NCBI GenBank assembly: GCA_017305515.1
Contig: JAFKKP010000303.1
Location: forward strand, 1 to 60,943
From: Hyphomicrobiales bacterium
GTDB lineage: Bacteria; Pseudomonadota; Alphaproteobacteria; Rhizobiales; Xanthobacteraceae
Reading direction: 5' to 3'
Length of the DNA: 60,943 nucleotides
The notes under the pieces are model-generated. The model was not told the origin of the DNA. It saw only the letters and a program-made list of their open reading frames with translations, and did not search any database. Both the position numbers and the translations under genes were made by a program. Shown one piece after another: positions 47,591-58,112 of this stretch. Every line of letters begins with the position of its first letter. The first letter of the stretch is position 1.

Positions 47591-48745
47591 TTATACTGGC
47601 CGCAGCGCGTTCAGCCGCGACATGATTCCACGGCCGAGATCCAGAAGCCGCGTCGGCGTATCGATCACAAGTCCGCGCATGATAAGCACGACACTGACCG
47701 CGCAGGTCAACGCCATTAGCAGATATTGCGCGACAATCGCCCCCGGTATCGCGGCGGAAACGGTCGACAGGCCGAACCCGGCGATGCGCACCGTCAGGAT
47801 GGCGACGATCAGCACGGCGATGGCAAAATTGCGCGTCTGGCGCGTGGTGCGCGCAGGGCCGAGAATCGCGAAGGCCACCAACACGAAGACGAACGGATAG
47901 ATCGGCCCCAGGAACCGGTCGTGGAGTTCGGCGCGATACGCACCGGGCGCCGCATTGACGGCAGCATCGTTCGGATCGGGAAACAGCAGATCCCATGTCG
48001 TGCGTTCGCGCGTGCCGTAAGTCAAGTTCTGCGCCACGTTGGAAAACTGCGACAGGTCGAATGCATAGCTCTTGAATGCAACGAGAGCAGGATCGCGCTT
48101 GCCGGTTTCATATCGCTGGAAATTACCATCCTGAAGCACCAGCAGCGAGCCGCGCTCGTTTTTCTGTACCACGCCGCGCTCGGCGATGATGTCGATGCGT
48201 TCGGCCGGATTGCGCTGATCGTCGATGAAGATTCCAGTGAGCACACCGCCGGGCAGACGTGCAGAAATGCGGATCGTCAGCGCGCCCAATTTGGCGAACT
48301 CGCCGGGCCGCAGAATATTGGTGAGAACATCGGCGCCGATTTCGGCCTGCCAGCGTTTCAGATCGCGCATGCATTGCGGCGCAAGGTAGAGCGACAGGAA
48401 AGCGACAAAGAGACTGATAAGGAAAGTCGCGATCAAGAATGGGCGCAGAAAGCGGCCAGGCGACAAGCCCGCCGCGTTCATCACGATAATCTCGGACTCC
48501 GTCGCCAGACGATTGAGGGTGTACATCACGGCGATCAACAGCGCGATCGGCGCGATAATCATCGCCAGCAAGGGAATCGCCAATCCGGTAACACCGAGAA
48601 AGACGAGGATGGTCTGGCCCTGGCTCGTCATCAGGTCGAGGCCGCGCAACGCCTGCGTGATCCAGATGATGCCCGTCAGCGAGACGAGCACCATGAAAAA
48701 CGCCTGCAGCGTGATGCGCACAATATATTTGTCGATCGCGCTCAT
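47591..48745 (-). CDS. LptF/LptG-family permease, lone copy
   Basis: 384-residue membrane protein with the LptF/LptG layout: three helices near the N-terminus (from [20 protein letters not shown]), a periplasmic jellyroll domain at about 135-260 ([14 protein letters not shown] and onward), and three helices at about 280-360. These proteins extract LPS from the inner membrane with LptB. Usually lptF and lptG stand together; here one gene stands alone next to gmd, so it may be a paralogue for another lipid or glycolipid. Confidence 0.82.
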   Translation of the reverse strand: MSAIDKYIVRITLQAFFMVLVSLTGIIWITQALRGLDLMTSQGQTILVFLGVTGLAIPLLAMIIAPIALLIAVMYTLNRLATESEIIVMNAAGLSPGRFLRPFLIATFLISLFVAFLSLYLAPQCMRDLKRWQAEIGADVLTNILRPGEFAKLGALTIRISARLPGGVLTGIFIDDQRNPAERIDIIAERGVVQKNERGSLLVLQDGNFQRYETGKRDPALVAFKSYAFDLSQFSNVAQNLTYGTRERTTWDLLFPDPNDAAVNAAPGAYRAELHDRFLGPIYPFVFVLVAFAILGPARTTRQTRNFAIAVLIVAILTVRIAGFGLSTVSAAIPGAIVAQYLLMALTCAVSVVLIMRGLVIDTPTRLLDLGRGIMSRLNALRPV

Positions 48746-48920
48746 GCCGATGTCAGCACCTTGAAACTGGTCACGCCGATTCCGTCGCGTTGGCGTTACA
48801 GTTGCCGTTCGGGCAAATCAAGACAAGCGGGCTGTACAACCGATTGATTTCAAGCCGGAAAACCGGGTTTTAAGGTGTCGGGCAGCGTCATTTTGGACGA
48901 AAATGCCGCGCGGCCGCACC

Positions 48921-50126
48921 TCAGCTCGCCTTGGCGATACGCACGCTTTTGTCGGCAACCATCTTGTCGATGGCCGCGTCGCTGTAGCCGAGGTCGTGCA
49001 ATACCGTGCGCGAATGTTCGCCGACGCGCGGCGCCGGTCCGCCGATCTTGGCCGCGTTGACTTCAAAGATGGCCGCAGGCTTCGGCTGACGAACCTTGCC
49101 AACCGTCGGCTGATCCAGTTCCTCGATCAGGCCGCGTGCCACGACCTGCTCATTGTCGACGATCTCTCCGCGCCGCAGGATCGGCGCGCACGGCACATCG
49201 CAGGCATCGAACCGCTTCAGCCATTCGGCCGTGGTGTGCTTGCGGATATAATCCTGCATCGTGTTGATGCGTTCCGTTGCATTGACGAAGCGCGCGGTCG
49301 GCGTGGCGAAGCGTTCATCCTTGATAAGCTCCGGATCGCCGGTCGCCTTGCAGAAGCCCTGCCACTCCGAATCCGAGATCGTGCCGCAGGTGACGTAGCC
49401 GTCCGATGTCTGAAACACGAGGTCGGGACGGTCCTTAGGATCTGCTGCGCCCTGCTCTTTTCCGATCACCGTGTATTGCATCATGCCTTCCGGCCACAGA
49501 TACGAGATCATGGTGTCGAGCATTGCGACCTGGATGTAATCGCCCTTGCCCGTCTTCTCACGCGCATACAGCGCAGATGACACGGCCTGTGCAGTGAAGA
49601 CCGACGTCGTCTTGTCGCAGACGATGGTGCGGATCATTTGCGGGCGATTGGTGACAGGCTGCGCCTGAATATCCGCAAAGCCGGACAGCGCCTGCACGAT
49701 CGGATCGTAAACGCGCTTCTTCATGTAAGGGCCGGAATCGCCGACGCCCGAGATCGAGACATAGATCAGCCGCGGATATTTCTCGCGCAGTTCCTTATGC
49801 CCAAGGCCGAGCCGTTCCATGGTACCGGGACGGAAATTCTGCACCAGCACGTCCGCCTGCGCCGCGAGCTTGGCCAGCACCTCGCGTCCGACGTCGCTCT
49901 TGATGTCGATCGACAGTGAACGCTTACCGCGATTGCATGACACGAACAACGCAGAGAATTCGCCTGCCGCGTCGATCAGCGCCCGGCTGCGCCGCGTGCC
50001 GTCGCCGCCGATCGGCTCGATCTTGAGAACGTCCGCGCCCTGATCCGCCAGAAACATCGTGGCGTAAGGGCCGGACACGACGGCCGTCAAATCCAGAACG
50101 CGAACGCCGCTGAGCGGGCCTGACAT
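48921..50126 (-). CDS. CaiB/BaiF-family CoA-transferase
   Basis: 401-residue class III CoA-transferase that moves CoA between acids. Opening SGVRVLDLTAVVSGPYATMF at about 6-25, KIEPIGGDGTRR at about 35-46, the conserved Asp of the family after FRPGTMERLGLG and the GVGDSGPYMKKR region. C-terminal RVGEHSRTVLHDLGY matches. It follows the DsbA-like gene by 39 bases on the same strand. Acceptor acid unknown. Confidence 0.9.
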   Translation of the reverse strand: MSGPLSGVRVLDLTAVVSGPYATMFLADQGADVLKIEPIGGDGTRRSRALIDAAGEFSALFVSCNRGKRSLSIDIKSDVGREVLAKLAAQADVLVQNFRPGTMERLGLGHKELREKYPRLIYVSISGVGDSGPYMKKRVYDPIVQALSGFADIQAQPVTNRPQMIRTIVCDKTTSVFTAQAVSSALYAREKTGKGDYIQVAMLDTMISYLWPEGMMQYTVIGKEQGAADPKDRPDLVFQTSDGYVTCGTISDSEWQGFCKATGDPELIKDERFATPTARFVNATERINTMQDYIRKHTTAEWLKRFDACDVPCAPILRRGEIVDNEQVVARGLIEELDQPTVGKVRQPKPAAIFEVNAAKIGGPAPRVGEHSRTVLHDLGYSDAAIDKMVADKSVRIAKAS

Positions 50127-50165
50127 GACGCTTCTCCTGGAGACGTTTTGTTTTGCCGAAAGGGT

Positions 50166-50804
50166 TCAGGCCGATTTGGCTTTTGCGCCGCCCAACTGCT
50201 CGACGATGGATTCTTCCACGTCGCGCACCTGATCCTTGCCGAAGAACATTTCCTTGCCGACGAAGAAGGTTGGCGATCCGAACGCGCCGCGATTGACGGC
50301 ATCCGTGGTGTCGTCGATCAATTTCTTCTTCACGTCGTCCTGCTGCGCGCGCGCGAACAGCTTGTCGACATCGATGCCCGACGACTTGAACGCCGCCTTG
50401 AACGTCTCGACGTCGTCCATCTTCTTCGGGTCTTCCCACATGTGATGATAGGCGGCGCGGAAATACGGCTCGAACATGCCTTCCATCTTCGCCGCCACCG
50501 CGCCGCGCATCAGCATCAGCGTGTTGACCGGAAAGAACGGATTCATCTTGAATTTCGTGATGCTGTACTTCTTGATGAAACGCTGCGTCTCGAGCTGGTT
50601 ATATTCCGGCTTGTTCTTGATGCCGCGAAGCGAATCGAACGGCGACATGTTGCCGGTCGCCTTGTAGATGCCGCCGAGAAGCACCGGCACATAGTCGAAC
50701 TTCACGCCGGTTCGCTTCTCGATGCCCGGAAGCGCGACTTCCGCCAGATAGGCGTTCGGGCTGCCGAAATCGAACTGGAACTCTGCCTTCAAGGGACTTG
50801 CCAC
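50166..50804 (-). CDS. 2-hydroxychromene-2-carboxylate isomerase family (DsbA-like)
   Basis: 212-residue thioredoxin-like protein of the NahD/HCCA isomerase type. FQFDFGSPNAYLAEVALPGI at about 9-28 carries the glutathione-binding Ser in place of the DsbA CxxC. GAFGSPTFFVGKEMFFGKDQ near 184 is the cis-Pro region. The GTG start at 50804 has GAGGAG seven bases ahead. Known members isomerise or conjugate aromatic ring-cleavage products using glutathione. First gene of a pair with the CaiB gene; operator C is upstream. Confidence 0.87.
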   Translation of the reverse strand: MASPLKAEFQFDFGSPNAYLAEVALPGIEKRTGVKFDYVPVLLGGIYKATGNMSPFDSLRGIKNKPEYNQLETQRFIKKYSITKFKMNPFFPVNTLMLMRGAVAAKMEGMFEPYFRAAYHHMWEDPKKMDDVETFKAAFKSSGIDVDKLFARAQQDDVKKKLIDDTTDAVNRGAFGSPTFFVGKEMFFGKDQVRDVEESIVEQLGGAKAKSA

Positions 50805-50887
50805 CCGACATCTCCTCAAAAATCTGATCGTTGACCGAGCTTTCTGAACTTGCCAATTCCGGCGTTCGTTGCGCTTGACTGTCCTAT

Positions 50888-50909
50888 AGTTCTAAAATTG
50901 AACTGTCAA
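50888..50909 (-). promoter_or_regulatory. Shared operator C with -35 box (isomerase-CaiB)
   Basis: AGTTC-7-GAACT dyad (50888-50904) overlaps TTGACA (minus, 50904-50909); 17 bases beyond the -35 lies TAGGAC as a possible -10. It lies between the isomerase gene and the HxlR gene, and could therefore also affect the latter. Confidence 0.7.
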
Positions 50910-51035
50910 TTCTGAAGGCTTTCTGATACCATTATCCCCAATGAGCCGCTTGGCCTTAGGCTTTCGCGGGACTTGGTACCTATTTAGAATGCGGTCGCGG
51001 CCAGAGTCGCCGCACGTCCGCGAATGGAGACTAGC

Positions 51036-51545
51036 ATGAGATGGGATGCCCTTGAGGAGGAGCCGTGCTCGATGGCCCGCACCATCGGAGTGATTGGCGA
51101 CCGCTGGACCCTGCTCATTCTGCGCGAATGTTTTCTGCGGACGCGCCGCTTTGAAGGCTTCCAGTCGGCGCTGGGAATTACCCGCCATCTGCTTGCCGAG
51201 CGGCTGAAGAAGCTCGTGCGTCTCGGCGTGCTCCGTCGTATCCCCTATCAGGAATCTCCGAAGCGATTTGAATACATCCTTACGCAGAAAGGTCTCGACC
51301 TTTATCCGGTGATGATGGCAATCGTTCACTGGGGCGATACCCACATGGTCGATGAGCGCGGCCGCCCGCTGCTTCACGAGCATCAGAACTGCGGCAAGCA
51401 TTTCAATCCTGTGATGATCTGTTCGGAGTGCGGCGATCCTCTGCATGCCAAGCACGTCCATGTTCATCCCGGACCCGGCGCGCGTCCGCCGAGCGAAGTC
51501 AAAGCCAAATCCGCCAAGGCAAAGGCCCGCACCCGCGCTGCCTGA
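51036..51545 (+). CDS. HxlR-family regulator with zinc-ribbon-like tail
   Basis: 169 residues. Winged helix with the HxlR pattern EEEPCSMARTIGVIGDRWTL at about 7-26 (conserved N-terminal Cys), LILRECFLRTRRFEGFQSAL, and the recognition helix GITRHLLAERLKKLVRLGVL. The C-terminal tail NCGKHFNPVMICSECGDPLH at about 116-135 holds three Cys and flanking His, a possible zinc ribbon; an Ala/Lys tail follows. Start at 51036 has GGAG six bases upstream. It sits inside the cluster of genes sharing the dyad and is the best local candidate regulator. Confidence 0.88.
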   Translation: MRWDALEEEPCSMARTIGVIGDRWTLLILRECFLRTRRFEGFQSALGITRHLLAERLKKLVRLGVLRRIPYQESPKRFEYILTQKGLDLYPVMMAIVHWGDTHMVDERGRPLLHEHQNCGKHFNPVMICSECGDPLHAKHVHVHPGPGARPPSEVKAKSAKAKARTRAA

Positions 51546-51579
51546 GAACGCGAAGGCGCGCCTCTGCGTGAGCTGACCG

Positions 51580-53211
51580 CTACGCACTTTTCTGCGCCGT
51601 GTAGTGACCTGAGAAACGGCGGCGCAACTCCATTTTCTGCACCTTGCCCGTCGCGCCATAGGTGAGCGCCTCGACGAACACGACGTCGTCCGGCATCCAC
51701 CACTTCGCGATCTTGCCGTCGAGAAATTTGAGAATCTCCTTTGCGGTTGCCGGTTTCGACGGCGACGGCACTATGACCAGGAGCGGCCGCTCTTCCCATT
51801 TCGGATGCGGCACGCCGATCACGGATGCCTCCGCGACGCCGGGACAGCCCGCCGCGAGATTCTCCACATCGATCGAACTAATCCACTCTCCGCCCGATTT
51901 GATGACATCCTTCGCGCGATCGGTGAGCTGGACGTAATTGTCGTCGTCGATCACCGCGAGATCGCCGGTGTTGAACCAACCGCCTTCCAACAGCGGTTTT
52001 TCCTCGCGATAATAACCGCTGAGAATCCAGGGACCACGCACCATCAACCGTCCGCTCGATTTTCCGTCGCGCGGCATCTCTGCGCCATTCTCGTCGGCAA
52101 CCTTGATGTCGACGCCGTAAATCGGCTGGCCCTGCATCGTCTTGCGCGCGAGCTGCGCCTTCGCCGGTTGCCGCGCCATGCGGCGCGAAGGCTGCGGCGA
52201 CGTTCCGCACGGGCTGGTCTCGGTCATCCCCCACACATGGTTGACCGACACGCCGAGCCGCTCGAACCCTTCCATCATGCTCGGCGCGGGCGCGGAGCCT
52301 GCAACGACGATCCGTTTCAGCAATCCGGCACCTCGGTTCTGCTGCTGCAACTCCTGAAGCAGTTTTGTGTAGAGCGTCGGCACGCCTGCCGTAACGGTGA
52401 CGCCCTCGTTGAAAATCAATTCCGCCACGCTGACGGCATCGAGCATCGGACCCGGCAGCACAAGTTTCGCGCCGACCATCGGAGCTGCATGCGTGAAGCC
52501 CCAGGCGCCATTGGCATGAAACATCGGCGTCATCGGCAGGATCGTGTCGTTCGCCGTAAATCCCATCGAATAGGCGCCGCTGATCGACAGACAGTGCAGC
52601 ACGTCCGAACGATGAGAATAAAGCACGCCCTTTGGATTTCCGGTCGTACCCGATGTGTAGAACAGCGACGATGCCGACAACTCGTCGAACACGGGCCATG
52701 TGAAATCGGGATCCCCCGTCTTGAGGAAATCCTCATAGCACTGAAGATTCCCGATGACGCTCTTTGCTGGCATCGATGCGCGATCCGCCATCAACACGAA
52801 CAGCCTCACGGTCTTCAATTCCGCCGCGAGTTTCTCCACCATCGGCAGAAACGTGCTCTCGAAGAACAGCACGCGGTCTTCGGCGTGATTTGCGATGTAG
52901 GCTATCTGCGTGTGGATCAGCCGCGGATTGATCGCGTGCCACACTGCACCGAGACCGGTGACACCGTGTTCAATTTCAAAATGGCGGTAATTATTCCAGG
53001 CAAGCGTCGCGACGCGATCGCTCTGCTTGATTCCGAAACGCTGAAGCGCACTTGCGAGCTGGCGCGTCCGTCGAGCGGCATCCCCGTAAGTATAGCGATG
53101 GATCGGACCCTCGACGGTGCGGGAGACGATTTCCGTCTTCGCGTGAAAGCGATCCGCAAACTGCAACAGCGACGACAGCAGCAACGGCTGGTTCTGCATC
53201 AGACCTTTCAC
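51580..53211 (-). CDS. Long-chain-type acyl-CoA ligase
   Basis: 543-residue class I ligase with the long-chain/DmdB-like layout. [20 protein letters not shown] at about 190-209, GMTETSPCG at about 330, [20 protein letters not shown] then [19 protein letters not shown], and a C-terminal lysine in [18 protein letters not shown] start at 53211 with GGGAG ahead. It follows the substrate-binding protein gene, on the same strand, across the hairpin at 53245-53270, so the imported ligand may be its substrate. Confidence 0.9.
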   Translation of the reverse strand: MKGLMQNQPLLLSSLLQFADRFHAKTEIVSRTVEGPIHRYTYGDAARRTRQLASALQRFGIKQSDRVATLAWNNYRHFEIEHGVTGLGAVWHAINPRLIHTQIAYIANHAEDRVLFFESTFLPMVEKLAAELKTVRLFVLMADRASMPAKSVIGNLQCYEDFLKTGDPDFTWPVFDELSASSLFYTSGTTGNPKGVLYSHRSDVLHCLSISGAYSMGFTANDTILPMTPMFHANGAWGFTHAAPMVGAKLVLPGPMLDAVSVAELIFNEGVTVTAGVPTLYTKLLQELQQQNRGAGLLKRIVVAGSAPAPSMMEGFERLGVSVNHVWGMTETSPCGTSPQPSRRMARQPAKAQLARKTMQGQPIYGVDIKVADENGAEMPRDGKSSGRLMVRGPWILSGYYREEKPLLEGGWFNTGDLAVIDDDNYVQLTDRAKDVIKSGGEWISSIDVENLAAGCPGVAEASVIGVPHPKWEERPLLVIVPSPSKPATAKEILKFLDGKIAKWWMPDDVVFVEALTYGATGKVQKMELRRRFSGHYTAQKSA

Positions 53212-53244
53212 GTCATCTCTCCCAGAATAAACAGGTGCAAAACA

Positions 53245-53270
53245 GCCGGCGCTTCGCGAGAAACGCCGGC
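53245..53270 (-). terminator. Hairpin after the substrate-binding protein gene
   Basis: GCCGGCG, 12 bases, CGCCGGC, followed on the minus strand by TGTTTTGC. It lies 27 bases past the binding-protein stop and just ahead of the ligase gene, a place for partial termination or message stabilisation. Confidence 0.55.
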
Positions 53271-53296
53271 CGGATTTGGTGAATCTCCGTCAATCG

Positions 53297-54496
53297 CTAT
53301 TCCGATTTTGCATCGAGCACGTCGCTGAACTGGTCCCAGCTCGTGCCGGTCCAACGCTGAAGTCGCATCTGCGTGAAGTCTTGATTGACAGCCTGGCTCG
53401 TATTGACGACGACGCCCGGCAGCGCCGTTGGCAGCACCAGATCCTTGACGTTCTTCGCCTGCTTGAGAATGTTTTCGCGCGACAGATCGTCACCGCATTG
53501 CTTGAGGATCTGTTCGAGGATCATGCCCTGCGTATACCCGAAGATGTAGTTGGTATCGGAGATGTCGATACCGGGCATGTATTTATCGACAAAAACCCGG
53601 AAAGCCTTCATGCCGGGGTCGTTGTCCCATTTGGTATCGGTCGGATCTTTCGTCATCGTGCCGGCAACGACACCGACCGATTTGTCGAGCCCGGCCGGCT
53701 TCAACGTGCCGCCGACTGAGCTTGACGGATAGTTGACGATCAAAAGCGGCTTCCATCCGATCTCGTCGGCCTTGCGGATCGCCTGCGCCGCAAACTTGGG
53801 CGTACCGGCAACGAGCAATGCTTCGGCGCCCGACGCTTTGAGATTGACGACCTGCGAGTCCACCGTGGGGTCCGCGATCTCGTAAGCGGCAACCGTGACG
53901 CGCTTGTCGAATTCGTCACGCATGTTGGCTTTGAACGCGTTGACGTAGTCTTTGCCAAGATCGTCGTTCTGATAGAGGATCGCGTATTTTTTTCCCGGCA
54001 GAGTCTTGTTGAGATACTTCGCGTAAATCTTTCCCTCGGTGTCGAAGCTGACGAGACTTGTCGTCGTCAGTGGATAGTCGGTGGTGTTGGTGAACTTGTT
54101 GGAGCCGCTGACGATGCCGATGGCAGGCACGCCCTTGCCGATCAGATATTTCGCGACTGCCGTATTTCCCGGCGTACCGAGTTGCCCGAACATAAAAGCG
54201 ACTTCGTCGCCTTCCACGAGTTTGCGGACGTGCTCGACAGCTTTCGGCGGCGCATAGGCGTCGTCATAGGCGATGTAGTTGATCTTGCGGCCGTTAATGC
54301 CGCCGCGGTCGTTGACCGACTGCACATAGGCCAGCACGCCGCGCCCGACCAGACCGATCACCGATGCGGGACCGCTGAACGGGAAGACGCCGCCGACCTT
54401 GATCTCGGTCGCAGTAACGCCTGGCGCGTTCTCGGCCATCGCCGGAGACGCCAGCAGTAACGCCAATGGCAAAGCAAATTTGAGTTTCTTGAGCAT
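53297..54496 (-). CDS. ABC transporter substrate-binding protein, Liv-type, no permease nearby
   Basis: 399-residue periplasmic type I binding protein. Signal peptide about 1-21 (LALLLASPAMA-E), then APGVTATEIKVGGVFPFSGP at about 24-43 and SGSNKFTNTTDYPLTTTSLV. It lies downstream of operator B. No permease or ATPase gene follows; the next gene is an acyl-CoA ligase. It may work with a permease elsewhere or with livFGHM. Ligand could be a carboxylic or aromatic acid, from context only. Confidence 0.9.
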   Translation of the reverse strand: MLKKLKFALPLALLLASPAMAENAPGVTATEIKVGGVFPFSGPASVIGLVGRGVLAYVQSVNDRGGINGRKINYIAYDDAYAPPKAVEHVRKLVEGDEVAFMFGQLGTPGNTAVAKYLIGKGVPAIGIVSGSNKFTNTTDYPLTTTSLVSFDTEGKIYAKYLNKTLPGKKYAILYQNDDLGKDYVNAFKANMRDEFDKRVTVAAYEIADPTVDSQVVNLKASGAEALLVAGTPKFAAQAIRKADEIGWKPLLIVNYPSSSVGGTLKPAGLDKSVGVVAGTMTKDPTDTKWDNDPGMKAFRVFVDKYMPGIDISDTNYIFGYTQGMILEQILKQCGDDLSRENILKQAKNVKDLVLPTALPGVVVNTSQAVNQDFTQMRLQRWTGTSWDQFSDVLDAKSE

Positions 54497-54601
54497 GCCG
54501 TTCTCCCCTTGAAGCGATCGCTCAGCACGGCTTTGCCGCTGCCGACTTTCACACGTTGTTTTGCAAGCGGCCTTTTTCGACCGTCGTTGAGGACAAGCTA
54601 C

Positions 54602-54624
54602 AGTTCTTTTTTAGAACTCGTCAA
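54602..54624 (-). promoter_or_regulatory. Shared operator B with -35 box (binding protein)
   Basis: AGTTCT-5-AGAACT, 17 bases (54602-54618), is followed on the minus side by TTGACG (54619-54624). About 105 bases before the binding-protein start. Nearly identical to site A. Confidence 0.75.
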
Positions 54625-54761
54625 GTGACAGGATGCTGCCTCTTTCTGCCAGGACAAATTATTTTATGGCTGATTTTGTGGCACCAAATCGTATCGGCGG
54701 CGCGAACGCTGCCTTCTGCTCAAGTACAGGCGTGTATCGTTCTGATTTAAAACTTTGGAAT

Positions 54762-57700
54762 TTAGAGCTTTTTAGCCGCTACCGTCCGCAGATCGAGCGT
54801 CAGCGGAAATTCCAGCGAACGCTCCTCGATCGGCACTTCGGCACTGCCGGGCGAATGGCCGTGGTCCTGGAACCTCGCACGGCGGCGCGCTTCAGCCTCA
54901 TACGAGTTCACCGGACGCGTGTCGTAGCTGCGCCCGCCCGGATGCCCGACATGATACACGCAGCCGCCGAGCGAGCGGCCGTTCCATGTGTCGACAATGT
55001 CGAACGTCAGCGGCGCGTGAACGGGAATCGTTGGATGAAGACCCGATGCCGGTTGCCACGCCTTGAAGCGCACGCCTGCGATCGCTTCGCCTGCCTTTCC
55101 CGTACTCGTCATCGGCATGCGGCGTCCGTTACAGGTGACGATGTGCCGGCCTTCGACAAAATTCTCGACCCTGACCTGCAACCGCTCGACCGAGGAATCG
55201 ACATGCCGCGCCGTACCACCGGCTGAGCTTTCCTCGCCGAGCACGTGCCACGGCTCCAGCGCTTGACGCAGTTCGAACGATACGCCGCCGTGCTGAACAC
55301 GGCCGAACACCGGAAAACGGAATTCAAGCTGCGCTTCGTACCACTCCGGCTCGAAATCGTAACCGGACTGCCCGAGATCGTTCAGGACGTCCCTGAAATC
55401 TTGCCAGATGAAATGCGGCAGCATGAAGCGGTCGTGCAAACTTGTGCCCCAGCGCACGAAATTTCCGCTCTGAGGCTCGCGCCAGAATTTCGCGAGCAGT
55501 GCGCGGACGATGAGCTGCTGCGCCAGACTCATGCGCGCATCGGGCGGCATTTCAAGCGCGCGAAATTCCACAAGCCCAAGCCGTCCCGTCGGGCTGTCCG
55601 GCGAATAAAGTTTGTCGATGCAGATTTCAGCGCGGTGCGTGTTGCCGGTGATGTCCACGAGCAGATGACGAAATACGCGATCGATCAGCCACAACGGAGC
55701 TGTCTCGTCACGGGGCGGAATCTGCGCCATTCCGATTTCAAGTTCGTAAAGCGCATCGTGACGCGCTTCATCGATGCGCGGCGCCTGACTGGTCGGCCCG
55801 ACGAACATTCCGGAAAACAGATAGGACAGCGACGGATGACGCTGCCAATACAGCACGACGCTTTTCAGAAGGTCGGGTCTGCGAAGAAATGGCGAGCCGG
55901 CCGGCGTTGCGCCGCCGACAACCACATGATTGCCGCCGCCAGTCCCGGTGTGGCGGCCGTCGGTCAGAAACTTGCTGGCACCGAGCCGCACATGCGCCGC
56001 CTCGCGATAGAAGGCCGTCGTGGCATCGACGACGCCGCGCCAGTCAACTGCCGGGTGCACATTGATTTCGATCACGCCGGGATCGGGCGTCACCTTGATG
56101 ACCTCGACGCGCGGATCGTAGGGCGGCGCGTAGCCTTCGACGTGAATCTGAAGTTTTGCCTCTTCTGCCGCCGATTCAACGGCGGCAATCAGTTCAAGAT
56201 AATCTTCGAGATTTTCCACCGGCGGCATGAACGCGCAGAGAATGCCATCGCGAATTTCAATCGCCAGCGCGGTGCGAACGGGACCGAGGTCTTCGGCCGC
56301 CTCCTCCGAACGGCGTTTCGCTGCCGAAAGCTCCTCGCGCGGCTCAGTCGGGTCTCGCTCGACGATGTAGGGATATTCGTCGGGTGGAATGTGCTCCAAG
56401 GAATTCATCGGCAATCGAAGGCCGAGCGGTGAATCTCCGGGGATCAGAAACAGATTTCCGCGCCGCAGCCGCCACCTTTCACTACGCCAGCGGTTTGCTT
56501 TGGCATGCCGTTGCAGCGGCAGCACATAACCGTGTGGCACATCCAGTCCGCGCTGAAAGACTCTCGCCATCCGCGCGCGCTCATCGGGATCGGCGATTTT
56601 CGAATCGTCCGGATCGGCGTTGAGAGGGAGCTCCTTTTCTCTGGCGCGCCAGTACGCTTCGTCCTCAAAGGCCGGCAGAACGTATTGTGGATTCAGGCCG
56701 AGCTTCGATGCGATGCCGGTCGTGAATTTTTCCGCCTGTTCGATCTTCGCGTCGTGAGAGCCGTCCATCGGCGCGATCAGATCGCCATTGCGCCAGATCG
56801 GCACGCCGTCCTTGCGCCAATAGAGTCCGAACGCCCAGCGCGGCAGGCTTTCGCCGGGATACCATTTGCCCTGTCCGAAATGCAGCAGACCGCCAGGCGC
56901 GAAGCGCGTGCGAAGACGGCGGATCAATTGATCGGCGGCGACGCGCTTCGCCGGGCCGATCGCCGCAGTGTTCCATTCCGCCGATTCGAAATCGTCAATC
57001 GACACAAATGTCGGCTCACCCCCCATCGTAAGGCGAACGTCGTCCGCTTTCAGATCGGCATCGACCCTTTCGCCGAGCGCGTCGAGACGCTTCCACGATT
57101 CATCCGAGAATGGCCTCGTGATGCGCGGCGCCTCGTTGATGCGCCTCACATTCATCTCGAATCCAAATTCCGCCTTTCCGCCGCTCACGCCGCCGGTAAT
57201 CGGCGCGGCTGTCCGGTAATGCGGTGTCGCCGCGACAGGAATATGCCCTTCACCCGTCAGCATGCCCGACGTCACGTCGAAGCCGATCCAGCCTGCGCCG
57301 GGGAGATAAACTTCCGCCCACGCATGCAGATCGGTGAAGTCCGCTTCGACCTCGCGCGGCCCGTCCAACGGATCGATGTCCGGCACGAGTTGAATCAGAT
57401 AGCCGGAGACAAATCGAGCCGCCAAACCGAGCTGCCGCAGCGTCTGGATCAACAGCCATGCGGAATCGCGGCACGACCCCGAACCCGCTTTCAACGTTTC
57501 TTCCGGCGTCCACACACCGGGCTCCATGCGGACGATGTATTTAATTTTTTCGCGCAGCTTCGCGTTCAGTTCGACGAGAAAATTGACCGTGTTCGGTGCT
57601 TGCCGCGGAATCGATGCAAGATAGTCCGCAAACAGCGGCGTGACCGGCTCGGTCACAAGATAAGGCGCAAGTTCAGCGGCAAGATCGGGCGGATAAGCAA

Positions 57701-58010
57701 ACGGAAATTTCTCGGCGTAAGGCTCGACGAAAAAATCGAACGGATTGACCACCGCCATATCGGCGATGAAATCGACCTCGACCTTGAATTCGCGCGTCGG
57801 CTCAGGAAAGACGAATCGCGCCAGCCAGTTTCCCTGCGGATCCTGCTGCCAGTTGACGAAATGTTTTTCCGGCGAGACCTTCAGCGAATAGGCCGAGACA
57901 CGCGTTCGCGCATGCGGTGCCGGCCGCAGCCGGACCACATGCGGCCCCAGATTGACGGGTTGGTCATATCGATAATGGGTGACGTGATGCAGAGCGACGG
58001 TGATAGACAC
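54762..58010 (-). CDS. Transglutaminase-like / DUF2126 protein, 1082 residues
   Basis: Large protein of the known transglutaminase-DUF2126 family. N-terminal beta domain ([20 protein letters not shown] at about 5-24), a transglutaminase core with the catalytic Cys in [15 protein letters not shown] at about 172-186, His in [19 protein letters not shown] at about 228-246 with the Asp of this region, and a long DUF2126 C-terminal part. GTG 58010 is the likely start. Relatives often neighbour a circularly permuted ATP-grasp and alpha-E proteins; none is visible here. Probable amide-bond or peptide hydrolysis/ligation, substrate unknown. Confidence 0.88.
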   Translation of the reverse strand: MSITVALHHVTHYRYDQPVNLGPHVVRLRPAPHARTRVSAYSLKVSPEKHFVNWQQDPQGNWLARFVFPEPTREFKVEVDFIADMAVVNPFDFFVEPYAEKFPFAYPPDLAAELAPYLVTEPVTPLFADYLASIPRQAPNTVNFLVELNAKLREKIKYIVRMEPGVWTPEETLKAGSGSCRDSAWLLIQTLRQLGLAARFVSGYLIQLVPDIDPLDGPREVEADFTDLHAWAEVYLPGAGWIGFDVTSGMLTGEGHIPVAATPHYRTAAPITGGVSGGKAEFGFEMNVRRINEAPRITRPFSDESWKRLDALGERVDADLKADDVRLTMGGEPTFVSIDDFESAEWNTAAIGPAKRVAADQLIRRLRTRFAPGGLLHFGQGKWYPGESLPRWAFGLYWRKDGVPIWRNGDLIAPMDGSHDAKIEQAEKFTTGIASKLGLNPQYVLPAFEDEAYWRAREKELPLNADPDDSKIADPDERARMARVFQRGLDVPHGYVLPLQRHAKANRWRSERWRLRRGNLFLIPGDSPLGLRLPMNSLEHIPPDEYPYIVERDPTEPREELSAAKRRSEEAAEDLGPVRTALAIEIRDGILCAFMPPVENLEDYLELIAAVESAAEEAKLQIHVEGYAPPYDPRVEVIKVTPDPGVIEINVHPAVDWRGVVDATTAFYREAAHVRLGASKFLTDGRHTGTGGGNHVVVGGATPAGSPFLRRPDLLKSVVLYWQRHPSLSYLFSGMFVGPTSQAPRIDEARHDALYELEIGMAQIPPRDETAPLWLIDRVFRHLLVDITGNTHRAEICIDKLYSPDSPTGRLGLVEFRALEMPPDARMSLAQQLIVRALLAKFWREPQSGNFVRWGTSLHDRFMLPHFIWQDFRDVLNDLGQSGYDFEPEWYEAQLEFRFPVFGRVQHGGVSFELRQALEPWHVLGEESSAGGTARHVDSSVERLQVRVENFVEGRHIVTCNGRRMPMTSTGKAGEAIAGVRFKAWQPASGLHPTIPVHAPLTFDIVDTWNGRSLGGCVYHVGHPGGRSYDTRPVNSYEAEARRRARFQDHGHSPGSAEVPIEERSLEFPLTLDLRTVAAKKL

Positions 58011-58112
58011 GTTGCGACAGCCTCGGTGGTCTACGCGCAAGGAGACCATCTGACTTGAGCACGATCAAGCTCTAACGGCGGGCATGCAATGCTCAACCAC
58101 CGGGCGGCGGGT

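Noticed and set aside
48860-48876. AAAACCCGGTTTT palindrome after the CaiB gene as a terminator
   Set aside because: The stem is short and no T-run follows on the minus strand; could be chance.
51805-53328. 507-codon open frame on the plus strand
   Set aside because: It lies opposite a clear acyl-CoA ligase; the translation is Arg/His-rich with no domain, a GC-driven antisense frame.
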